Position numbers and translations under genes: made by a program
The notes under the pieces: generated by a model
The model's input: only the letters and a program-made list of their open reading frames with translations
Database searches by the model: none
Told to the model about the DNA's origin: nothing
Source: Bacteroidales bacterium UBA1189
GTDB taxonomy: Bacteria; Bacteroidota; Bacteroidia; Bacteroidales; Bacteroidaceae
Direction of reading: 5' to 3'
Length of the DNA: 10,204 nucleotides
Assembly: GCA_002309805.1 (NCBI GenBank)
Contig: DBYJ01000001.1
Coordinates: 38,717 to 48,920 of the forward strand
Shown: positions 1 through 7,089 of the stretch, piece after piece
Layout: the number at the start of each line of letters is the position of its first letter
How positions within the stretch are numbered: position 1 is the first letter of the stretch

Positions 1-23
1 TTAAGAATTAAGAATTAAAAATT
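1..23. repeat. AT-rich heptamer tandem repeat
   Basis: Three head-to-tail 7-nt units are visible: AAGAATT at 3-9, AAGAATT at 10-16 and the variant AAAAATT at 17-23. The array may continue left of the window edge. It lies downstream of argE in a gene-free stretch. Similar AT-rich short repeats are common between genes in Bacteroidales (general knowledge); no function can be read from the sequence. Confidence 0.6.
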
Positions 24-93
24 TTGTCTGCGACGCTACACGAATAATCGCGAATTAATCCTGAATTTTTCATTAATCATTTATTTGTGAATA

Positions 94-123
94 ATTCGTG
101 TCCATTCGTGGCTATTCGTGTTA
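94..123. repeat. ATTCGTGNNN decamer tandem repeat
   Basis: The heptamer ATTCGTG occurs at 94-100, 104-110 and 114-120, exactly 10 nt apart, with variable trinucleotides (TCC, GCT, TTA) between copies. An inverted copy lies upstream: ACACGAATA at 38-46 is the exact reverse complement of TATTCGTGT at 113-121. ATTAATC is also repeated directly at 54-60 and 72-78. The stretch 1-158 has no gene; it is the 3' flank of the arginine operon. The element may be a dispersed intergenic repeat, or protein-binding sites spaced about one helical turn apart. Neither can be decided from one copy. Confidence 0.55.
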
Positions 124-158
124 CACCGTAGGTAATAGAAAACATTTTTTCTTTATAA

Positions 159-1196
159 CTATAGATTGATGTCCTCCAAAAGGGCAATGTAGGTTTTTAT
201 TCCTTCTTCGATTTCGCTGAGGAGGATGTATTCATCGGCGGTGTGGGAGCGGGCTGAATCGCCGGGGCCAATCTTCAGCGTGGTGAAGGCGGGGAGTACC
301 GTCTGGTTGCTGGTAGTGGGAGAACCGTAAGGGGTAAGACCGAGGCTGAGACCGCGCTGAACGACGGGGTGGGCGAGGGGAATGTGGGAACTGCTGTGTC
401 GTAGCGAACGGGGTACGACATCGCAGCGGACGTGCGCTTGTATTTCGGCAAGGATTTCGGGATTGGTGTACATGCCGTTGGGACGGACATCAACGACGAA
501 AGAGCAGGTGTCGGGCACAACATTATGCTGCGTTCCGCACTGGATCATGGTAACGGTCATCTTTACCTCGCCGAGGTAGTCGGACGTTTTGGGGAATCGG
601 TAAGTGCGGAACCAATGGATATCCTCAATAGCCTCGTAGAGCGCATTGACGCCCTCGCCCCTTGCGGCGTGTCCGCTGCGTCCGTGAGCGGTGCAGTCAA
701 GCACCATCAGTCCGCGTTCGGCTACCGCAATCTGCATCTGCGTAGGTTCGCCGATGATGCCGAGGTCGAAGGGACCGATGTCATCGAGGATGCTCTCGAT
801 GCCTCCCTGTCCGCAGACCTCCTCTTCGGCCGTGGCGCTATAGATGAAACGACAAGGCTGGGGGTGCTTTGATAGTTCCATGAATGTGGCCAGCAGGGCG
901 ACGAGTGAGCCACCGTCGTCGTTGCTTCCTAAACCGTAAAGGCGGTCGCCCTCAATGACGGGAGTATAAGGGGCGCGAGTATAGCCTGCCGCAGGATGCA
1001 CGGTGTCGAGGTGTGCATTGAGGAGGATGACAGGGCGGCCGTCGCCGCGTCCCGGCTGCTCCACCCACACGTTGTTGCCCTTGCGATGGACATCAAGGTC
1101 CTGTGCCTTCATCCATGCTTCCAGACAATCGCAAGCTGCCGCTTCTTCACGGCTAAAGGACGGGATTGATATGAGGGATTTGAGTAAATCAATCAT
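159..1196 (-). CDS. argE: M20-family deacylase ArgE (N-acyl-citrulline/ornithine deacylase)
   Basis: This is a cytoplasmic metallohydrolase of 345 aa. The M20 metal-site signatures are all visible: AHLDTV (His62, Asp64), SNDDGG (bridging Asp93), ATAEEE (catalytic and metal Glu124-125), GEP (Glu150) and the C-terminal HTADE (His318). The segment CTAHGRSGHAARGEG (168-182) begins the dimerisation domain. In the Bacteroides route the deacylase acts after carbamoylation and removes the N-succinyl group from N-succinylcitrulline. That role is inferred here from the argF' gene two positions upstream in the operon; the motifs alone would also fit acetylornithine deacetylase. The ATG at 1196 overlaps the argB stop by 8 nt, which indicates translational coupling. 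It is the last gene of the operon, and no convincing terminator follows it. Confidence 0.9.
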   Translation of the reverse strand: MIDLLKSLISIPSFSREEAAACDCLEAWMKAQDLDVHRKGNNVWVEQPGRGDGRPVILLNAHLDTVHPAAGYTRAPYTPVIEGDRLYGLGSNDDGGSLVALLATFMELSKHPQPCRFIYSATAEEEVCGQGGIESILDDIGPFDLGIIGEPTQMQIAVAERGLMVLDCTAHGRSGHAARGEGVNALYEAIEDIHWFRTYRFPKTSDYLGEVKMTVTMIQCGTQHNVVPDTCSFVVDVRPNGMYTNPEILAEIQAHVRCDVVPRSLRHSSSHIPLAHPVVQRGLSLGLTPYGSPTTSNQTVLPAFTTLKIGPGDSARSHTADEYILLSEIEEGIKTYIALLEDINL

Positions 1197-1956
1197 TGTT
1201 TATGGTTGTGCCAGAATTAAGGTTTACTGCACTAGTGATAACAACACTGGTGACGCCGGCATCAAGGGCAGCGAAGGCATTATGGAATTTGGGCAGCATG
1301 CCTCCTGAAAGGGTGCCATCGGCTACAAGGGCGTTGTATTGGGTGCGGTTGATGCGGGGGATGACGCTATCCTCGTCTGCCGGATTAGATAGCACGCCCT
1401 TCTTCTCGAAACAGAAGGTGAGTGTGACATCGTAGTAGGGTACTAGTCCTTTGGCTACCTCGGCAGCGATGGTGTCGGCATTGGTATTGAGCAGTTGCCC
1501 CTTCCCGTTGTGGGTGAGTGGAGCCATTACGGGCACAAACCCCGCTTCAAGTAGCGTGTGGAGCGCCGCGCCGTTCACCTTCCGTACATCACCGGCATAG
1601 CCGTAGTCGATGGGTACGGAGGGACGCTTGTCGCTGCGGATGCAGTCGAGGTCGGCGCCTGTCAATCCGATGGCGTTCACTCCTATGGCCTGCATACGAG
1701 CCACGATGTTCTTGTTCACCAGTCCACCATAAACCATGGTGACGACTTCCAACATAGCCTCGTCAGTGATGCGCCGCCCATCCAGCATCTTTGTTTCGAC
1801 GCCAAGCCTTGCTGCCATAGCCGTAGCCGAACGTCCGCCGCCATGAACAAGAACCTTATGTCCTTCTACGGCAGCAAATTGCGCTAGGAATGTCTGCAGT
1901 GAAGAATCGTCCTCCACGACAGCTCCGCCGACCTTGATGACGGTTACTTTCTCCAT
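1189..1956 (-). CDS. argB: N-acylglutamate kinase ArgB
   Basis: This 255-aa amino-acid kinase phosphorylates the gamma-carboxylate of N-acetyl- or N-succinylglutamate with ATP, the second step of arginine synthesis. Family marks are KVGGAVVED (Lys8, phosphate binding), VHGGG (38-41), RRITDEA (61-67), NTNADT with Asp161, and SGGMLPKF with Lys223. The length matches the short E. coli-type enzyme. There is no N-terminal helix extension of the kind linked to arginine feedback inhibition in hexameric kinases, so the enzyme may not be arginine-inhibited (inference). One base separates it from the argF' stop, and its own 3' end overlaps argE by 8 nt. The acyl group used cannot be read from the sequence; succinyl is favoured by the argF' neighbour. 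Confidence 0.93.
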   Translation of the reverse strand: MEKVTVIKVGGAVVEDDSSLQTFLAQFAAVEGHKVLVHGGGRSATAMAARLGVETKMLDGRRITDEAMLEVVTMVYGGLVNKNIVARMQAIGVNAIGLTGADLDCIRSDKRPSVPIDYGYAGDVRKVNGAALHTLLEAGFVPVMAPLTHNGKGQLLNTNADTIAAEVAKGLVPYYDVTLTFCFEKKGVLSNPADEDSVIPRINRTQYNALVADGTLSGGMLPKFHNAFAALDAGVTSVVITSAVNLNSGTTINND

Positions 1957-1957
1957 C

Positions 1958-2920
1958 CTATAGTGACTCTAACATTCGTTTAATGACTACCTGTGCAGAG
2001 ATTTCGCGGTTGGCAGCTTCGGGGATGACGAGGCTCGTGGGGGCTTCGATGACATCGTCTGTGACGATCATGCCGCGGCGTACAGGCAGGCAGTGCATGA
2101 AGTGGGCGTTGTTCGTTACGGCCATGTGGGCAGCGTCGATGGTCCAGCCCATGTCCTTCGATAGCACTTTGCCGTAGTCTTCAGGACGGGTGACGCCCGG
2201 GCAACTCCAGTTCTTAGCATAGACGAAGTCAGCTCCTTCAAGTGCTTTCATCTGGTCGTACTCTACACGGGCTTTGCCGACAAACTGCGGATCAAGTTCG
2301 TAGCCCTCGGGATGGGTGATGACGAAATCGACGTCGGCGGCATTCATCCATTCGGCGAACGAGTTGGGGACTGCCTGCGGCAGGGCCTTGGGGTGGGGCG
2401 CCCACGTAAGGACAACCTTCGGACGTGCTACAGTCTTATGTTCCTCAATAGTGATGAGGTCAGCAAAGGCCTGTAGAGGGTGTACGGTAGCGGTTTCCAT
2501 AGCGAATACGGGACGTCCGCTATAACGCACGAACTGCTGCACGATGGTTTCGGCATAGTCGTAGTTGCGGTCGGTGAGTCCGGCAAAGGAGCGCACGCCG
2601 ATGAGGTCGCAGTAAGAGCCCATGACAGGGATGGCCTCAAGAAGATGCTCACTCTTGTCGCCGTCCATGATAACGCCACGCTCGGTTTCCAGTTTCCATG
2701 CGCCGGCATTCACATCCAGCACAATGACGTTCATGCCCAGATTCATGGCTGCCTTCTGAGTGCTGAGACGAGTGCGAAGTGAATTGTTGAAGAATATCAT
2801 CAGCAAGGTCTTGTTCTTGCCGAGTGTGTCGAATGCGAAACGTTCTTTTTTTATTTCGTGGGCTTCCCACAGCGCCTGCTGCAGATTGCCGAGATCCTGT
2901 ACGTTGAAGAATGTTTTCAT
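1958..2920 (-). CDS. argF': N-succinyl-L-ornithine transcarbamylase (SOTCase)
   Basis: This 320-aa carbamoyltransferase transfers carbamoyl from carbamoyl phosphate to N-acylated ornithine, giving N-acylcitrulline. The carbamoyl-phosphate loop reads SLRTRLST (47-54), and the second-domain signature is HCLPVRR (276-282). It resembles, from memory, the characterised Bacteroides fragilis SOTCase nearly end to end, including the GAWKLETERG segment (73-82) and the MDGDK loop (85-89). Ordinary ornithine transcarbamylase is excluded by these family-specific stretches. Residue 90, after MDGDK, decides acyl specificity in this family: Pro in B. fragilis SOTCase and Glu in the Xanthomonas acetylornithine enzyme. 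Here it is Ser, which fits the succinyl type (see findings). The ATG at 2920 gives the family's N-terminus; a 38-nt gap separates it from proC, and one nt from argB. Confidence 0.93.
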   Translation of the reverse strand: MKTFFNVQDLGNLQQALWEAHEIKKERFAFDTLGKNKTLLMIFFNNSLRTRLSTQKAAMNLGMNVIVLDVNAGAWKLETERGVIMDGDKSEHLLEAIPVMGSYCDLIGVRSFAGLTDRNYDYAETIVQQFVRYSGRPVFAMETATVHPLQAFADLITIEEHKTVARPKVVLTWAPHPKALPQAVPNSFAEWMNAADVDFVITHPEGYELDPQFVGKARVEYDQMKALEGADFVYAKNWSCPGVTRPEDYGKVLSKDMGWTIDAAHMAVTNNAHFMHCLPVRRGMIVTDDVIEAPTSLVIPEAANREISAQVVIKRMLESL

Positions 2921-2958
2921 TTTTATCTATTTTTCCATTGGTGACAACGTGTGATCCG

Positions 2959-3750
2959 TTATATCTTTGGCATGGATGCTCGGAGACCACGGATGACAGA
3001 TGCGCTGAAACCGGCCTCTTCCATGGCGGCGAGGCCACGGATGGTGAGTCCGGCAGGTGTGGTGACGCGGTCGATTTCCAATTCGGGGTGGTTCCCGTTC
3101 TTCTGAAGCAGTACCGAAGCACCCTTGAGCGTTTGGATGACCACCTTTTGCGCATCAGAGGCATACAATCCTAATTCGATGCCTCCCTCCATGGCTGCAC
3201 GGATGTAACGCATGGCATAGGCGATGCCGCAGGATGCCACGACGAGGCCAGCGTTCATGAAACGCTCCTCGACAAACATGGTCATGCCCAACGTGTCAAA
3301 TACGCTCTTGACAGCATTGTTCTGTTCCTGTGAAACGCGTGTGGAGCAGATGAACGTCATGCTCTCCTGCACGGCGATGGCCGTATTGGGAATGATGTAG
3401 AAGACGGCAGGAAGTTTTCCGTCGGGACGGGCAAACAACGAACTGATCTCTTCTGTGCCCATGCCACCGACTACAGATCCAATCATTTGATGGTCGTAGT
3501 CGAGTACATCGCGGAAGGTATCGACGGCAGCCTGTGCGCGCCAGGGTTTCACGGCGATGATGATAAGATCAGCACCTTGAATAGCCTCTGCATTGTCGTA
3601 GGAGATGTTGAGGCGGGGGCACTCTTCCTTCAGGGGTTCGAGTTTGCCCTTGGATATGTTGGTGATAGTGACGTCAATTTCTTCTCTTTGTGCCAGACCT
3701 CTTGCCATGGCACTGCCGATGTTTCCGGCTCCAATGATGGTAATCTTCAT
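2959..3750 (-). CDS. proC: pyrroline-5-carboxylate reductase ProC
   Basis: This 263-aa NAD(P)H-dependent reductase converts pyrroline-5-carboxylate to proline. The N-terminus has a Rossmann nucleotide-binding fold with GAGNIG (7-12). AVKPW (66-70) and PNTAIAVQES (121-130) correspond to conserved ProC segments. The C-terminal helical domain carries TTPAGLTIRGL (230-240), the family's signature region, and ends in a typical GFSASVIRGLRAS. Length is close to the usual value of about 270 aa. It lies within the arginine operon, 27 nt after argD and 38 nt before argF', although proline synthesis normally starts from glutamate through ProB and ProA, which are not in the window. Shared regulation of the two glutamate-derived amino acids is the simplest reading. 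Confidence 0.92.
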   Translation of the reverse strand: MKITIIGAGNIGSAMARGLAQREEIDVTITNISKGKLEPLKEECPRLNISYDNAEAIQGADLIIIAVKPWRAQAAVDTFRDVLDYDHQMIGSVVGGMGTEEISSLFARPDGKLPAVFYIIPNTAIAVQESMTFICSTRVSQEQNNAVKSVFDTLGMTMFVEERFMNAGLVVASCGIAYAMRYIRAAMEGGIELGLYASDAQKVVIQTLKGASVLLQKNGNHPELEIDRVTTPAGLTIRGLAAMEEAGFSASVIRGLRASMPKI

Positions 3751-3777
3751 ATGGGGATTGTAGGGGTTGGTTTCGTG

Positions 3778-4902
3778 TTATATAAGTGTTTCGTTGAAGG
3801 CGGTGAGGAATTGGTCCGCCTGTTCGATGGTGAGGCAGAGGGGAGCCAAGAGGCGAATCATGTTTTGTCCGGCTACGCCCGTGAAAATGTGGTCGTCAAA
3901 GAGAAGTTTGCGGCGTAACGGAGCCACATCCTCGTTCATCTCGATGCCAATCATCAGCCCTCGTCCGCGAACTTCCTTGATGCGGGGTGAGGCAGGGATG
4001 TGAGCTTTGATGTATTCGCCAACACGATAGGCATTGTTGATGAGTCCTTCGTCTTCGATAATGTCCAGCACGGCTAGTGCTGCAGCCATAGCGAGATAGT
4101 TGCCGCCGAACGTAGTGCCGAGCATCCCTTTACGGGCTTGGAATTGCGAAGCAATGAGGATGCCGCCGCAGGGGAAACCGTTGGCGATGCCCTTGCCCAT
4201 TGTGATGATGTCGGGGCGTATGTTATCCCATTGATGCGCAAAGAAATGGCCTGTACGCCCATAGCCGCTCTGCACCTCGTCGAGGATGAGCGCAGCACCG
4301 TAGGTGTGGCATAACGTCTGAAGCTCCTGCATGAAGGAGGTGTCGGGCACGTGAATGCCTCCACAGCCTTGGATGCCTTCGATGATAATGCCAGCTACGT
4401 CTCCCTGCATAAGAGCCTTCTCCACGCCCTTTGCATCGTTAAGTTCGCAGAACGTGACCTTGTGATTGGCGTTGAAGGGGGAGACGATGGCGGGATTGTC
4501 CGTGACAGCTACGGCACCGCTGGTGCGTCCGTGGAAACTGCGGCGGAAGGCGATGATGTGGTCCTTGCCCGTATGGAACGAGGCCAGTTTCAGCGCGTTT
4601 TCGTTTGATTCGGCGCCGGAGTTGTCGAGGAAAAGGCTGTACTCCTCGTAGCCGCAGGCCTTGCCTAACCGCTGTGCCAGTTCGGCTTGAAGGGGGTTGA
4701 CCACGCTGTTGGAATAAAAGCCGATGCGGTTCAGCTGCTCGGTGAGAGCTGCGATATAGCGGGGATGGGAGTGGCCGATTGAGATGACGGCATGGCCGCC
4801 ATAGAGGTCAAGATATTCCGTCCCCTTGTCGTCCCATACACGGCAACCTTGTGCCTTGACGGGAATGACATCAAAAAGGGAATATACGTCGAAAAGATTC
4901 AT
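3778..4902 (-). CDS. argD: N-acylornithine aminotransferase ArgD
   Basis: This 374-aa class-III, PLP-dependent aminotransferase converts N-acylglutamate 5-semialdehyde to N-acylornithine with glutamate as donor. Visible marks: YGGHAVISIGHSHP (34-47), the phosphate-binding segment NSGAESNENA (94-103), SFHGRTSGAVAVT (122-134), LILDEVQSGYGRTG with Asp208 contacting the PLP ring nitrogen, the Schiff-base Lys237 in ITMGKGIANG, and TTFGGN (263-268). Length is a little below the usual value of about 400 aa, but both ends look natural. It starts 12 nt after argC. Class-III members acting on ornithine, succinylornithine or GABA look alike; the position between argC and argF' is what supports ArgD. Confidence 0.92.
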   Translation of the reverse strand: MNLFDVYSLFDVIPVKAQGCRVWDDKGTEYLDLYGGHAVISIGHSHPRYIAALTEQLNRIGFYSNSVVNPLQAELAQRLGKACGYEEYSLFLDNSGAESNENALKLASFHTGKDHIIAFRRSFHGRTSGAVAVTDNPAIVSPFNANHKVTFCELNDAKGVEKALMQGDVAGIIIEGIQGCGGIHVPDTSFMQELQTLCHTYGAALILDEVQSGYGRTGHFFAHQWDNIRPDIITMGKGIANGFPCGGILIASQFQARKGMLGTTFGGNYLAMAAALAVLDIIEDEGLINNAYRVGEYIKAHIPASPRIKEVRGRGLMIGIEMNEDVAPLRRKLLFDDHIFTGVAGQNMIRLLAPLCLTIEQADQFLTAFNETLI

Positions 4903-4914
4903 ACAATTGGTTTA

Positions 4915-5871
4915 TTAGAAGGCGCTGGCTTTGAGTCGTAAGCCTGTGTGCTCATCAAGGCCGAACATAAGATTCATATTCTGCACAGCCTGTCCGCTAG
5001 CACCTTTCAGAAGGTTATCTATCACAGAGCAAATGACAAGTTTCGTTCCATGCTTTTCCAGAGAGAGCAAGCATTTGTTGGTGTTGACGACCTGCTTGAG
5101 ATCCACGCTGCGAGGGCTGACGAAGGTGAAAGCGGAGTTGCGGTAGTAATCGGTGTAGAGTTGTTTGGCCTCCTCTTCGCTGAGAGGACAGTCCGTGTGG
5201 ACGGTGGCGAAAATACCCCGTGCAAAGTCACCTCGTACAGGAACGAAGTTGAGTATTGGCGTCGTTCCTTGCAGCAGAGAAAGGTTGCGGGTGATTTCCT
5301 TCAGGTGTTGATGTTCAAAGACTTTATAGGCGGAAAGGTTATCTGTACGCCAGCTGAAGTGGGTCGTAGCAACGGGTTTGACGCCTGCTCCTGTGGAACC
5401 CGTAATGGCAGTGATGCTGACCTCGTTCGTCAGCAGTCCCTGAGTTGCTAAAGGTAACAACGCTAACTGGATGGCAGTGGCAAAGCAGCCTGGATTGGCG
5501 ACGAGGGTGGCGGAGACAATCTTCTCCCGCTGCCATTCGGGTAAGCCATAGACGTATCCCTCCGATTCGTTGCGGTAGTCCTGCGCTAGGTCAATGACTT
5601 TCAACCCTGAGGGACGCTTATTCTCCTGCCAAAAGGCCGTACTGGCGCCGTGGCCGGAGCAGAGGAAGAGGACGTCAATGGCATCAAGGTCGTAGGATGA
5701 GGAGAACACCAGTTCCGTCTCGCCGAACAGACCACTATGCACGTCCGTTATGGGCAATCCGGCCTGACTACTACTGTGGATGAATACAATTTCAGCTGCA
5801 GGATGGTTGATGAGCAGACGAAGTAATTCGCCTGCCGTATAACCCGCTCCACCAATGATACCAATTCTCAT
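4915..5871 (-). CDS. argC: N-acyl-gamma-glutamyl-phosphate reductase ArgC
   Basis: This 318-aa NADPH-dependent enzyme reduces N-acylglutamyl phosphate to the semialdehyde. The N-terminal Rossmann motif is IGGAGYTAGELLRLL (6-20). The catalytic cysteine is Cys129 in NPGCF, followed by TGSTGAG (157-163) and the catalytic-type histidine in HQHLKEI (187-193). The length fits the short ArgC class. The start at 5871 overlaps the argG stop in an ATGA arrangement, so translation is probably coupled. AAGGA with a 9-nt gap lies just upstream inside argG and could serve as its ribosome binding site. Confidence 0.94.
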   Translation of the reverse strand: MRIGIIGGAGYTAGELLRLLINHPAAEIVFIHSSSQAGLPITDVHSGLFGETELVFSSSYDLDAIDVLFLCSGHGASTAFWQENKRPSGLKVIDLAQDYRNESEGYVYGLPEWQREKIVSATLVANPGCFATAIQLALLPLATQGLLTNEVSITAITGSTGAGVKPVATTHFSWRTDNLSAYKVFEHQHLKEITRNLSLLQGTTPILNFVPVRGDFARGIFATVHTDCPLSEEEAKQLYTDYYRNSAFTFVSPRSVDLKQVVNTNKCLLSLEKHGTKLVICSVIDNLLKGASGQAVQNMNLMFGLDEHTGLRLKASAF

Positions 5872-7085
5872 GATTCTATATCCTTCATTTCCTCTTCGTG
5901 GTTTGCATAATAGACCCGTAGGGGAGTGGAAGTTACTTTAATAAAGCCCTTGGCATCATCGGACGTCCAACCCTTCTGCATTTCGCCGTATTCGCCGAAC
6001 TTCGTCTTTACAAGATCGTTGTCTGACTCCACGCCGACGGTGAAGAAAGAATAGGGGCGGAGTTCCATAATGACGGTGCCTGTAACGTTGCGTTGGCTGC
6101 TCTCCAGCATGGCTTCGATGTCGCGCATGACGGGCTCGAGGTACTGGCTCTCGTGGAGGAACATGCCATACCAGTTGGCTACCTGATCTTTCCAGTATTG
6201 CTGCCATTTGCTGAGCGTGAATTTTTCAAGAAATTTATGAGCGGCAATGATGAGCATGGGGGCAGCGGCTTCGAAACCTACACGGCCCTTGATGCCGATG
6301 ATGGTGTCGCCCACGTGCATGTCGCGACCAATGCCGTAGGGAGCGGCGATGCTTTCTACCTTCTGGATGGCCTTGACGCCGTCGGTAAACGTCTCTCCGT
6401 TCACTCCCGTTAGTTCGCCGTTTGTGAACTGTAAGCGGATCTCCTCGCTACCCTGCTTTTCAATCTGCTTCAGGTAAGCTGTTTCGGGCAGTCCCTTGGC
6501 CGAGTCGAGGATTTCGCCTCCGCAAATGCTGGTGCCCCAAAGACCTACATTATAAGAGTATTTCAGTTTCTTGAAGTCGGCAGGGAAGCCGTGCTGATTC
6601 AGATAGTCCGTTTCGAACTGGCGGGTAAGCGCCATGTCGCGCGTCAGCGTGATGATTTCCACACCTGGAGCCATGACGAGGAACGTCATGTCGAAACGTA
6701 CTTGGTCATTGCCTGCACCTGTGGAACCGTGGGCGATGGCATCGGCACCGATTTCCTTTGCATAGCGGGCGATGGCCATGGCCTGAAAGATGCGCTCCGA
6801 TGAAACACTGATTGGATATGTGCCGTTGCGAAGCACGTTGCCGTATATCATATAGCGCAGGCTCTTCTGATAGTATTCACGGGTGACGTCAAGCGTTACG
6901 TAGGCTTTGGCGCCCAGCTTGTATGCATTCTCTTCGTTGGTCTTGAGTTGCTCGGGTGAGAAACCTCCCGTATCTGCGCAAGCGGCATACACCTCATAGC
7001 CCTTTTCCTTCGTTAGGTACATCACGGTGAACGACGTGTCGAGTCCACCGCTGAATGCTACAACCACTTTCTTCTTCTTTTCCAT
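5868..7085 (-). CDS. argG: argininosuccinate synthase ArgG
   Basis: This 405-aa ATP-dependent ligase joins citrulline and aspartate into argininosuccinate. The N-terminal pyrophosphatase loop SGGLDTS is at 14-20, and the citrulline/aspartate-binding segment GSTGAGNDQVRF follows at about 120-131. Length matches the bacterial family. It needs free citrulline, so it acts after ArgE removes the acyl group, although it is encoded second in the operon. It starts 4 nt after the GNAT stop, with a strong Shine-Dalgarno-like sequence inside the GNAT 3' end. It overlaps argC by 4 nt. argH, which would cleave the product to arginine and fumarate, is not in the window. Confidence 0.95.
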   Translation of the reverse strand: MEKKKKVVVAFSGGLDTSFTVMYLTKEKGYEVYAACADTGGFSPEQLKTNEENAYKLGAKAYVTLDVTREYYQKSLRYMIYGNVLRNGTYPISVSSERIFQAMAIARYAKEIGADAIAHGSTGAGNDQVRFDMTFLVMAPGVEIITLTRDMALTRQFETDYLNQHGFPADFKKLKYSYNVGLWGTSICGGEILDSAKGLPETAYLKQIEKQGSEEIRLQFTNGELTGVNGETFTDGVKAIQKVESIAAPYGIGRDMHVGDTIIGIKGRVGFEAAAPMLIIAAHKFLEKFTLSKWQQYWKDQVANWYGMFLHESQYLEPVMRDIEAMLESSQRNVTGTVIMELRPYSFFTVGVESDNDLVKTKFGEYGEMQKGWTSDDAKGFIKVTSTPLRVYYANHEEEMKDIES

Positions 7086-7089
7086 AATG

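Noticed and set aside
137..152. Hairpin AGAAAA/TTTTCT just after argE as a transcription terminator
   Set aside because: The 6-bp stem is nearly all A-T and too weak, and no clear U-run follows on the minus strand.
432..872. 146-codon plus-strand open frame inside argE
   Set aside because: It is antisense to a well-supported gene with intact active-site motifs, has no recognisable family and is explained by the codon bias of argE.
1958..2920. Ordinary ornithine carbamoyltransferase
   Set aside because: The SLRTRLST loop, the GAWKLETERG and MDGDK segments, and the operon context match the N-succinylornithine transcarbamylase family instead.
2649..3164. 171-codon minus-strand frame spanning the proC-argF' junction
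   Set aside because: It overlaps both genes in another frame, and its composition looks like a frame shadow. Both real genes are intact at this junction.
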